Part shown: positions 1 to 5,459 of the stretch, piece by piece | Numbering within the stretch: position 1 is the first letter of the stretch | Layout of the letters: each line of letters starts with the position of its first letter | From: Comamonas sp. | GTDB taxonomy: Bacteria; Pseudomonadota; Gammaproteobacteria; Burkholderiales; Burkholderiaceae_C | Direction of reading: 5' to 3' | DNA: 9,394 nucleotides | Assembly (NCBI GenBank): GCA_019236485.1 | Contig: JAFAIY010000029.1 | Location: forward strand, 1-9,394 | The notes under the pieces: generated by a model | The model's input: the letters and a program-made list of their open reading frames with translations, nothing else | Database searches by the model: none | What the model was told of the DNA's origin: nothing | Position numbers and translations under genes: made by a program

Positions 1-1
1 C

Positions 2-85
2 GAACAGCGCTTGCTGGAGTGCTATAGAAATCTTGAGCCACCGCTCAAGGACATTGCGCTGAAATTGATCAAAGCCTTGCAATGA
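2..85 (+). CDS. C-terminal end of an unidentified upstream gene (partial)
   Basis: An open frame enters from the left edge and gives 27 residues (beginning EQRLLECYRN, ending KLIKALQ) before a TGA at 83-85. A terminator follows about 40 bases later, which supports this as the true end of a gene. The fragment is helical and charged, as in the C-terminal tails of many small regulators such as XRE-type proteins, but it is far too short to identify. It is separated from the pilus genes by the terminator and a long leader, so it is probably a different transcription unit. Confidence 0.55.
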   Translation, partial: EQRLLECYRNLEPPLKDIALKLIKALQ

Positions 86-126
86 GTTGCGGAAATTCGG
101 CAAATTAACCTTGGCGTCCGCGTTTT

Positions 127-154
127 AAAAGGCCTGCTCTATGCAGGCTTTTTT
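127..154 (+). terminator. Rho-independent terminator of the upstream gene
   Basis: A perfect GC-rich stem, GCCTGC (132-137) with GCAGGC (143-148), encloses a 5-base loop (TCTAT) and is followed by six T residues (149-154). The A residues at 127-130 can pair with the T run and lengthen the stem. It lies 42 bases after the stop codon of the partial gene at 2-85 and should insulate the pilus operon from upstream transcription. On the reverse strand the stem is followed by a short T run, so weak bidirectional activity is possible. Confidence 0.88.
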
Positions 155-275
155 ATTCTCAAGCCTGTAAACAAGGGTTAACACCAGAGATCAATGTAGG
201 ACGAAATCCATTAATTTGTAGGAAATGAATGAAGATTGCGTAGATTGAACAGGAAGAGTGCCGTGAGAAGAGGGC

Positions 276-291
276 TGGTTCGTCTGTCGCA
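276..291 (+). promoter_or_regulatory. Candidate sigma-54 (-24/-12) promoter for the flp operon
   Basis: TGGTTCGTCTGTCGCA has the GG-N10-GC spacing required for RpoN promoters and agrees with the consensus TGGCACG-N4-TTGCW at 9 of 12 informative positions: TGG, CG, and T-GCA of the -12 element, with mismatches at C, A and the second T. The predicted start of transcription would be near 302-304, giving an untranslated leader of about 205 bases. GG-N10-GC pairs occur by chance, so this is a candidate only. No binding site of an enhancer-binding protein was recognised. Confidence 0.33.
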
Positions 292-403
292 GCTTTTTCT
301 TTTTAGTGTAGGTGATTGTTTTTATTGATATTTTTGATTTTTTTAAATGTGGTTTGAGTGATGTGCAATTGTCGGCAGCTATTTGTCTAAGTTGTTGATA
401 GTC

Positions 404-426
404 ATTTCAAACATTTCAAGATGTTT
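404..426 (+). promoter_or_regulatory. Possible operator: ATTTCAA direct repeat overlapping an AAACAT/ATGTTT palindrome
   Basis: ATTTCAA occurs at 404-410 and again at 413-419. Overlapping this, AAACAT (409-414) and ATGTTT (421-426) form perfect 6-base inverted arms around a 6-base spacer. The position, about 85-105 bases ahead of the pilin start, suits a regulator site or an mRNA hairpin in the leader. No known regulator consensus was recognised, and AT-rich DNA produces short repeats by chance. Confidence 0.25.
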
Positions 427-496
427 CGTGTTCCGTAAGATCAGTTCCGCGGTGGCCGAAAAAGCAGCCACAGCGATCCCCCAAACCTCATTGTTG

Positions 497-502
497 AAGG
501 AG
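497..502 (+). promoter_or_regulatory. Strong ribosome binding site of flp
   Basis: AAGGAG lies 6 bases before the ATG at 509. It is the best Shine-Dalgarno match in the first 1.5 kb and fixes the pilin start at 509 rather than at upstream in-frame starts. It contrasts with the weak or absent sites of the next two genes, which fits high pilin output from a shared transcript. Confidence 0.8.
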
Positions 503-508
503 CTGATC

Positions 509-679
509 ATGAAAGACAAAATCATCAAATTCCTGCGTGATGAAGAAGGTGCCACAGCGATTGAATATGGAATGATTGCGGGGCTTATTGCAGTAGCGTT
601 AGTCACGGTTTTGACAACGTTGGGGACTGATCTCGGGGCTTTTTTCACAAAAATCAGCACAACCGTGAAAGCTCTATAG
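509..679 (+). CDS. flp: Flp-type (type IVb) major prepilin
   Basis: This 56-residue protein is the structural subunit of the Flp/Tad pilus. A charged leader of 14 residues (MKDKIIKFLRDEEG) ends in Gly14 and is followed by ATAIEYG, the Flp motif, in which cleavage after Gly leaves Glu at +5 and Tyr at +6 (Glu19, Tyr20 of the precursor). Residues 20-40 are the hydrophobic helix that forms the filament core. The predicted mature pilin has 42 residues, within the small range usual for Flp pilins. TadV, encoded 6 bases downstream, should cleave and possibly methylate it. Mature Flp is polymerised by TadA/TadB/TadC and exits through RcpA. The start is set by AAGGAG at 497-502. The gene is AT-richer than the operon body. 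No terminator is visible between it and tadV. Confidence 0.96.
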   Translation: MKDKIIKFLRDEEGATAIEYGMIAGLIAVALVTVLTTLGTDLGAFFTKISTTVKAL

Positions 680-685
680 CAGTAA

Positions 686-1156
686 ATGGGAATTTACTTC
701 CTTTTCTGGTTGGTTTTTGCAGCAATATGCGATGCCATCTACCGGAAATGTTTTAATTGGGTTGTGATCCTAGGTTTGGGAATGGCATTTATTTCTGTCG
801 TTTTTATCCCTGAGTCACATCCTGTATCTATTACAGTAAATAATAGTTTGCTAGGGCTGTTTGCAGGTTTTTTAGGGCTGATAATTTTCTATCAACTAAA
901 TTTTATGAGCGCTGGAGATGTGAAGTTTTCTGCAGTGTTAGGCGCGTGGGTTGGTTGGGAGTTATTGCTGGTTATATGGGTTGTGAGTTGTGGTTTTGCA
1001 GTTATCCATGGAGTGATAGTTCGGAGTAATTTAATGAAATTTTCTTCTCTGTTGATGGTCTCGAGTGTGGAACCAGAAATGAAGAGAAAAAAATTTGTTC
1101 CTTACGTGACGTATCTTTCAATGGCAACAGTGATGGTTTTAATGTTAGGCAAATAG
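686..1156 (+). CDS. tadV: TadV/CpaA-type prepilin peptidase (A24 family)
   Basis: A 156-residue integral membrane aspartic protease that should remove the leader peptides of Flp and of the TadE-like pseudopilin at the inner membrane. The two catalytic aspartates of the A24 family are visible: Asp16 in CDAIYRK, on the cytoplasmic side after the first membrane helix, and Asp78 in the SAGDVKF motif (G-x-GD class). KKFVPYVTYLS near residues 135-145 matches the conserved C-terminal proline-containing segment. Length and lack of a separate methylase domain are typical of TadV rather than of the larger PilD. Hydrophobic helices lie roughly at 2-14, 24-41, 54-71, 82-110 and 139-154. The ATG is only 6 bases after the flp stop with no clear Shine-Dalgarno sequence, so translation probably depends on coupling to flp. 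GC is about 39% (counted over 721-1140), clearly unlike the genes downstream. Confidence 0.93.
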   Translation: MGIYFLFWLVFAAICDAIYRKCFNWVVILGLGMAFISVVFIPESHPVSITVNNSLLGLFAGFLGLIIFYQLNFMSAGDVKFSAVLGAWVGWELLLVIWVVSCGFAVIHGVIVRSNLMKFSSLLMVSSVEPEMKRKKFVPYVTYLSMATVMVLMLGK

Positions 1157-1175
1157 AATGAATTGAAAGAACAGC

Positions 1176-1709
1176 ATGCGAGTTAGATGTCAACAATATG
1201 GTGCTGCTGCAATTGAGTTCGCAATTCTATTTCCCATATTTTTTCTGATCTTCTATGCCATTGTTACCTACGGCCTGATCTTTGCCGCCCAGCAGACTCT
1301 GACTCTGGCGGCGGCCGAAGGAGCAAGAGCAGCCGTGCGCTATCCGGTGGCTGCTGGCGGCGGGACCTTGAGCCAGGCCGCTCAATTGCAGGCGCGTCTT
1401 GCTGCCGCCTGCTCTACGGCCAATGCCGCTATCGACTGGCTGAGAAAACTAGGTGCAGGTTTGGGGGCGGCGGCCTGCGGTAACAGTGTCAGCAACTCGG
1501 CCGGTCTGTACGCAACCTCGGGGCTGTGCGGCGTGGCGTCTTTCACGCCATCCAATGATCCTAAGCAGGTCAACTGCGTGACCATGCAGGTGAACTACAG
1601 CTATGCGGCCGCACCCCTGATCCCAAGATTGCTGGGGCCTTTGATGAGCCTGCCCACCCCCAATTCTTTACAGGGAAAAGCGGTGGCGCAGATCAATCTG
1701 ATGGACTGA
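1176..1709 (+). CDS. tadE: TadE-like minor pseudopilin
   Basis: A 177-residue protein of the TadE family. The N-terminus MRVRCQQYG is followed by AAAIEFAI, so cleavage by TadV after Gly9 would put Glu at +5 and Phe at +6, the pseudopilin pattern. A hydrophobic helix spans about residues 13-37 (FAILFPIFFLIFYAIV). The rest should be periplasmic. It includes AAEGARAAVRYP (46-57), typical of TadE proteins, and four cysteines (79, 101, 118, 134) that could form two disulfides. TadE and TadF pseudopilins are needed for pilus assembly in Aggregatibacter. The start has only a weak AAAGA site. A more upstream ATG at 1158 is followed at once by a stop. Base composition changes sharply near codon 30. 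Tad loci often carry a second tadE after tadD, so this is probably the first of two; that is not visible here. Confidence 0.87.
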   Translation: MRVRCQQYGAAAIEFAILFPIFFLIFYAIVTYGLIFAAQQTLTLAAAEGARAAVRYPVAAGGGTLSQAAQLQARLAAACSTANAAIDWLRKLGAGLGAAACGNSVSNSAGLYATSGLCGVASFTPSNDPKQVNCVTMQVNYSYAAAPLIPRLLGPLMSLPTPNSLQGKAVAQINLMD

Positions 1710-1759
1710 ATACAGCAATAAAGAAGCCCGGTTTGAGCAGAGGGCACCAAGAGGGATTT

Positions 1760-2746
1760 ATGGTGAATGTTGCAAAGATAGCGGTCGGGATTTTGCTGGC
1801 GGTCGCGCTGGCCTTGGGTCTTTATGGATGGATGCTCGCCAGGGCTCCAAAGACATCGGCTGCCCAGGCTCAGGCTTCGGCCGATGAGCGCAAAGCCGCT
1901 GCGAGCGTGAATGTGGTCGTGGCGGCCAAAACAATTGCCGCCGGCCAGGCGCTCAAGGCCGAAGACCTGCAGATCGGGGCGCTGCTTTCGACTCCCGATG
2001 GCGCTTATGACGATGTCCAGGCCGCCGTGGGTTCCGTGCCCGCCGTCGACATCCCCAAAGGCGCACCGGTTCTCAAAGGGCAAATGGTGACCGGTCTTGC
2101 GCTCAAGGTGCCAGAAGGCGAACGAGCGGTTGCGGTCAAGGTCGATGAAAGCATTGGTGCCGGCAATCGCATCCGCCCCGGCGACTTTGTCGATGTCTTT
2201 TTTGTGCTGCGCCGTGACGGCAACGAGATCGACCAGAGCCAGGCGCGCTTGCTGCTGTCGCGCAAAAGAGTGCTGGCCTATGGGGCGGCTTCCGTGGACG
2301 CACTGACGAGCTCGGAAAAGACCGAGGGCAAGCCGCCCGCAGCTCCCGACAACGCACGCACCGCCGTGCTCTCCGTGCCGGTGGCCGAGGTCAGCCGCCT
2401 GGCCCTGGGCGGCCTCAGCGGAAGCCTGGTGCTGGCGCTGCGCAATCCTGCGGATACCGGCGAGCCCGATATGGCGAAGTTCACGCCGTTGCCAGGCGTG
2501 CTGGCGGTGGCCATGCCCAGGGGAGGCTTGGCCGGGACTCAGCTGGAAGGGGCCGATGCGGCGCAGGCCGGTGTGGCCATGAGCGGTCTGGCGGGCTCGA
2601 CAGGGAATGCTCTGCATATGAGCCCCGTCAAGTCCGTGGCTGCCGGAGCTGCGAAGCCCGCGGAGCCGCGGACCAAGGTGGCTGCAGACTCTTCACTGGC
2701 CGTTGAATTCGTGCGCGGGGCAAGCTCCCAAACCGTGCGGTACTGA
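1760..2746 (+). CDS. rcpC: RcpC/CpaB pilus assembly protein with SAF domain
   Basis: A 328-residue periplasmic, inner-membrane-anchored protein of the CpaB/RcpC family, a partner of the RcpA secretin. An N-terminal membrane anchor or uncleaved signal spans about residues 5-26. A SAF-type domain follows at about 50-112 (VNVVVAAKTIAAGQALKAEDL, then VDIPKGAPVLKGQMV), and an RcpC domain at about 115-226 (VPEGERAVAVKVDES, then IRPGDFVDVFFVLRR). The tail ends AVEFVRGASSQ, resembling the usual CpaB C-terminus. I chose ATG 1760, preceded by GAGGG at 1751-1755; GTG 1763 has slightly better spacing, and TTG 1733 would add nine unlikely residues. A 50-base gap after tadE shows no terminator. The region at residues 255-310 is Ala/Gly-rich and probably a flexible linker. 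The gene ends one base before the rcpA start. Confidence 0.92.
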   Translation: MVNVAKIAVGILLAVALALGLYGWMLARAPKTSAAQAQASADERKAAASVNVVVAAKTIAAGQALKAEDLQIGALLSTPDGAYDDVQAAVGSVPAVDIPKGAPVLKGQMVTGLALKVPEGERAVAVKVDESIGAGNRIRPGDFVDVFFVLRRDGNEIDQSQARLLLSRKRVLAYGAASVDALTSSEKTEGKPPAAPDNARTAVLSVPVAEVSRLALGGLSGSLVLALRNPADTGEPDMAKFTPLPGVLAVAMPRGGLAGTQLEGADAAQAGVAMSGLAGSTGNALHMSPVKSVAAGAAKPAEPRTKVAADSSLAVEFVRGASSQTVRY

Positions 2747-2747
2747 T

Positions 2748-4106
2748 ATGAATAACAAGAACTCTTCCGTATCCGGTCACCGCATGCATGCGAGTGGCTG
2801 GCCTGTGCTGTGCAGTCTTGCCGGACTGATGTTGGGCGGCTCCGCAATGGCCGAGCAGGCAGCATCTGCTGTTGCCAGCACGGCATCCCCGCACGCGCGT
2901 GAGCTCAAGCTGGTGATGGGCTCTCAGCATGAGCTGGACCTGCCCTCGGGCGTGGAGCGCATCGCCATTGCGGATGACAGCGTGGCCGGCGTGCATATCA
3001 AGCGCGCAGGCAAGGGGGCCGCAGCCAAGATTCTGCTGACGCCGCTCAAGCCGGGGAGCACTTCCTTCCTGGTCTGGCCGCGCGGCGAAGCCCAGGCCCA
3101 GACCTATTGGCTTCAGGTGCAGCAGCGCGTGGAGCTGCGCACGGCCAGGGCCTCGAGCCTGATCGAACAGCAATTCGCGAATGAGCTGGCAACGGCCCAG
3201 TCCGGCGACAAGGTCAAAACCGTTGACCTCTCGAGCGTTCAGCTCAAGAGCAATGTGGTCCAGGTCGAGGTCAAGGTCGTCGAGTTCAACAAGACGCTGC
3301 TCAAGAAGGTAGGGCTCAATCTTTTCAGTACCGGCCCCAATAGTTCGGGCTTCAGCTTCGGAATTTTTGGCCGTGGCTCCTACAACGGAGGTGGGGGAAG
3401 CTCCATTCCTGGGTCTTCGTTGAATCCGCTGACCCAGGCTTTCAATTTGCTGATGCAGTTTGACAAGGCCGGCATCGGCGTGAATATCGGCATGCTCGAG
3501 GGCAACAATCTGGCGCGCGTGCTGGCGGCCCCGACGCTGGTTGCCTTGTCCGGGCAAAGCGCCAACTTCCTGTCGGGCGGAGAAGTGCCGGTTCCGGTGC
3601 CTGCAGGCACAGGCCTGGTGGCCATTCAGTACAAGCCCTATGGCATAGGCCTGACGGTGTCGCCAACCGTGCTTTCCAACGACCGTATTGTGCTGAAGGT
3701 CGCCCCCGAGGCCAGCGAGCTCGACTATGCCAACAGCATCTTGCTGAGCGGAACTTCCGTGCCTTCCATCACCACGCGCCGCGCAGACACCACGGTGGAA
3801 CTGGGGGATGGCGAGAGCTTTGTGATCGGCGGTCTGGTCAGCCGCAATACGATGTCCGGCACCGACAAAGTGCCTCTGCTCGGCGACATCCCGATTCTGG
3901 GCGTGCTGTTCAAGCGCCAGGAGTTCAACCAGAAGGAAAGCGAGCTGGCGATCGTTGTCACGCCGCGCCTGGTCAAGCCGCTGGCGCGCGATGTGAATGT
4001 GGAGCCGCTGCTGCCGGGTCGCAGCGAGCAGCGCGATCCCATGGTCTGGGGGCCCTGGCTGGCCGGCGGCCTGTCTGGCAGCGTGGCGCCGGGATTTTCT
4101 CGCTGA
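2748..4106 (+). CDS. rcpA: RcpA/CpaC outer-membrane secretin of the Flp pilus
   Basis: A 452-residue secretin forming the outer-membrane channel for the Flp pilus. A signal peptide is evident, with hydrophobic core at about 18-31 and AMA before a likely cleavage site at 35/36. Residues 50-124 (RELKLVMGSQHELDLPSGVERIAI at the start) match the N-terminal pilus-formation domain, and about 165-180 (KSNVVQVEVKVVEF) a secretin N-domain. The secretin core covers about 255-412: RVLAAPTLVALSGQ, ANFLSGGEVPVPVP, GIGLTVSPTVL, TVELGDGESFVIGGL, VPLLGDIPILGVLF (375-388) and ELAIVVTPRLVKPL. Residues 195-229 are Gly/Ser-rich and lie in the variable part. ATG 2748 follows the rcpC stop by one base, which suggests coupling; ATG 2784 would also leave a workable signal peptide. 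No separate pilotin is visible nearby, although TadD is a lipoprotein of the same system. Confidence 0.95.
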   Translation: MNNKNSSVSGHRMHASGWPVLCSLAGLMLGGSAMAEQAASAVASTASPHARELKLVMGSQHELDLPSGVERIAIADDSVAGVHIKRAGKGAAAKILLTPLKPGSTSFLVWPRGEAQAQTYWLQVQQRVELRTARASSLIEQQFANELATAQSGDKVKTVDLSSVQLKSNVVQVEVKVVEFNKTLLKKVGLNLFSTGPNSSGFSFGIFGRGSYNGGGGSSIPGSSLNPLTQAFNLLMQFDKAGIGVNIGMLEGNNLARVLAAPTLVALSGQSANFLSGGEVPVPVPAGTGLVAIQYKPYGIGLTVSPTVLSNDRIVLKVAPEASELDYANSILLSGTSVPSITTRRADTTVELGDGESFVIGGLVSRNTMSGTDKVPLLGDIPILGVLFKRQEFNQKESELAIVVTPRLVKPLARDVNVEPLLPGRSEQRDPMVWGPWLAGGLSGSVAPGFSR

Positions 4107-4121
4107 GGGAAAGAGCAAGCC

Positions 4122-5459
4122 ATGAATACGCGCACGGACTCTTCCGACCTCAAGGCCGCACCGCCCGCAGGCTTGGCCGGAACGGTGCGCGTGGTGCTGG
4201 CCACTCACTCGTCCGCCCATGCCTTCTGGCTGGCCAGCGCTCTTGGCGACGAGGCCGAGGTGATCCCGGTATCGCTGGATGTGGGCCAGTTGATGCCTTA
4301 TCTGCAAGCTCCGGGCCTGGGCATAGTGATGCTGGACTTCTCCGCACCGGCCACCGAGACCGCTGTCCTGCTGGCGGGAGATCTGCGCAGCGGCTGGCCC
4401 GGCGTGGTGCTGATGGGCGCGGGCTCGGCGGCGGACTCCGCGTCCATGCTGGCCGCACTGCGTTGCGGCGTGACCGAATTCGTGAACTGGGATGCCAGCG
4501 AGGCCGAGGCGTTCGCGGCCTTCAGGCATCAGCTGCAGGCGCCGGCCGCGCCCTCGCCCGCACCCGTGGCGCCAGAGGCCGGCAATATCGTGCTGCCCTT
4601 GCTGGGCGGCCGTGCGGGCCTGGGCGTGACGACGCTGGCCACGCATCTGGCCGTGATGCTGCAGGAAATCCATGCGCATGACATGCGTGGCGCAGTGCGC
4701 CGCGGCCAGGTTGCGCGCAAGCTCGGAGCGAACCCGTCGACGCAGGAAGAAAAAGCCTATGCGGCTTTGCTGGATCTGGGCCTGCCGGCGCGCGACGGCC
4801 TGCTCTATCTGAGTGTCACGGGCCACTTCAACTTCGTGGACGCGGTACAGAATCTGCGCCGGCTGGACGCCACGCTGCTGGATTCGGCGGTGGAAAAGCA
4901 CTTTACCGGCACGGCGGCCATGGCCTGGCCCGCAGATCTGAGCCTGCTGCGCGAGGTCAGCCCCGTGGCCGCCGCCAATGTGGTCAGAACGCTCAAGGGC
5001 TTGCTGAAGGCCCAGGTCATCGATCTGGGGGGCATGGTACAGGCGGATTTTCTCGAGCCCGTGCTGCGCGAATGCGGCCAGGCCTGGGTGGTGTGCGACC
5101 AGTCCCTGGGCGGCATCATTTCCACCGCGCAGCTGGTCAAGGAGCTGGAGTCCAAGGGGGTTGAGCGCCGCATGCTCAAGCTGGTGCTGAACCGCTTCAA
5201 TTCTCAGGCCGGGCTGCCGGCCAAAGAAGTGGCCCAGCGCCTCGGGCTGGAGCTTCTGTACGTGGTGCCCGACCGTGCCACGGCCTTGCTCGCGGCGGCC
5301 AGCTCTGGCCAGCTGCTGTCGCAGACCTCGCGCGGCGACCCCTATGTGACATCGGTGCGGGCCATGGCGCGTGCCTTGCTGGGCGAGCCCCTGCCGGCCG
5401 AGCCGTCCTCGCCGGGCCTTCTGGGTCAATGGGCCAGGCGCTTGAGGAGAAGCGAATGA
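4122..5459 (+). CDS. tadZ: TadZ/CpaE localisation protein, ParA/MinD-like ATPase family
   Basis: A 445-residue cytoplasmic protein of the CpaE/TadZ family, which positions the Tad machine, often at a pole. Residues about 21-140 form a receiver-like N-terminal domain (VRVVLATHS, GIVMLDFSA with Asp72 near the usual phosphoacceptor strand, then CGVTEFVNWD). A Pro/Ala-rich linker (140-153) leads into a MinD/ParA-like domain: degenerate P-loop GGRAGLGVTTLATHLAV (162-178), Walker B-like AALLDLGLPARDGLLYL (214-230), VIDLGGM (299-305), WVVCDQSLGGIISTAQLVKEL (322-342) and KLVLNRFN (353-360). The P-loop has Val169 where ParA/MinD proteins have lysine, and Arg164 at the deviant signature lysine, so nucleotide hydrolysis is doubtful. 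The start is backed by AAGAG 6 bases upstream, and the gap from rcpA is 15 bases. The stop overlaps the tadA start (ATGA). Confidence 0.9.
   Translation: MNTRTDSSDLKAAPPAGLAGTVRVVLATHSSAHAFWLASALGDEAEVIPVSLDVGQLMPYLQAPGLGIVMLDFSAPATETAVLLAGDLRSGWPGVVLMGAGSAADSASMLAALRCGVTEFVNWDASEAEAFAAFRHQLQAPAAPSPAPVAPEAGNIVLPLLGGRAGLGVTTLATHLAVMLQEIHAHDMRGAVRRGQVARKLGANPSTQEEKAYAALLDLGLPARDGLLYLSVTGHFNFVDAVQNLRRLDATLLDSAVEKHFTGTAAMAWPADLSLLREVSPVAAANVVRTLKGLLKAQVIDLGGMVQADFLEPVLRECGQAWVVCDQSLGGIISTAQLVKELESKGVERRMLKLVLNRFNSQAGLPAKEVAQRLGLELLYVVPDRATALLAAASSGQLLSQTSRGDPYVTSVRAMARALLGEPLPAEPSSPGLLGQWARRLRRSE

Larger units (their letters stand above)
155..508 (+). other. AT-rich leader region upstream of flp, no gene seen
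   Basis: About 350 bases between the terminator and the pilin start with no convincing coding region. The reading frame of flp stays open upstream to about 383, but that extension has no typical initiation site and would put some 40 extra residues in front of a normal short prepilin leader, so it is treated as non-coding. The stretch holds a T-rich tract at roughly 293-347, a possible sigma-54 type promoter, a palindrome/direct-repeat cluster and the pilin ribosome binding site, each listed separately. No convincing sigma-70 -35/-10 pair with good spacing was found by eye. Confidence 0.7.

Noticed and set aside
32..49. Perfect 7-base inverted repeat CTTGAGC-CACC-GCTCAAG
   Set aside because: It lies inside the coding end of the partial gene and has no T run; the real terminator is at 127-154.
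293..347. T-rich tract considered as a terminator or poly-T phase-variation tract
   Set aside because: No GC-rich stem precedes it, and the T runs are interrupted and outside any gene, so neither reading is supported.
383..508. An N-terminal extension of the Flp pilin by 42 residues
   Set aside because: Prepilins of this family have a short charged leader; ATG 509 with AAGGAG gives exactly that, and the upstream frame lacks an initiation site.
1601..2617. A 338-codon minus-strand open frame opposite rcpC
   Set aside because: Composition is typical of an antisense shadow, and the plus-strand RcpC protein explains the region.
2628..5429. A 933-codon open frame on the minus strand opposite rcpC, rcpA and tadZ
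   Set aside because: Its product is rich in Arg, Gln, His, Gly and Ala without any recognisable domain, and it lies opposite three well-supported genes. Long antisense frames are a normal by-product of GC-rich codon use with G/C at third positions.
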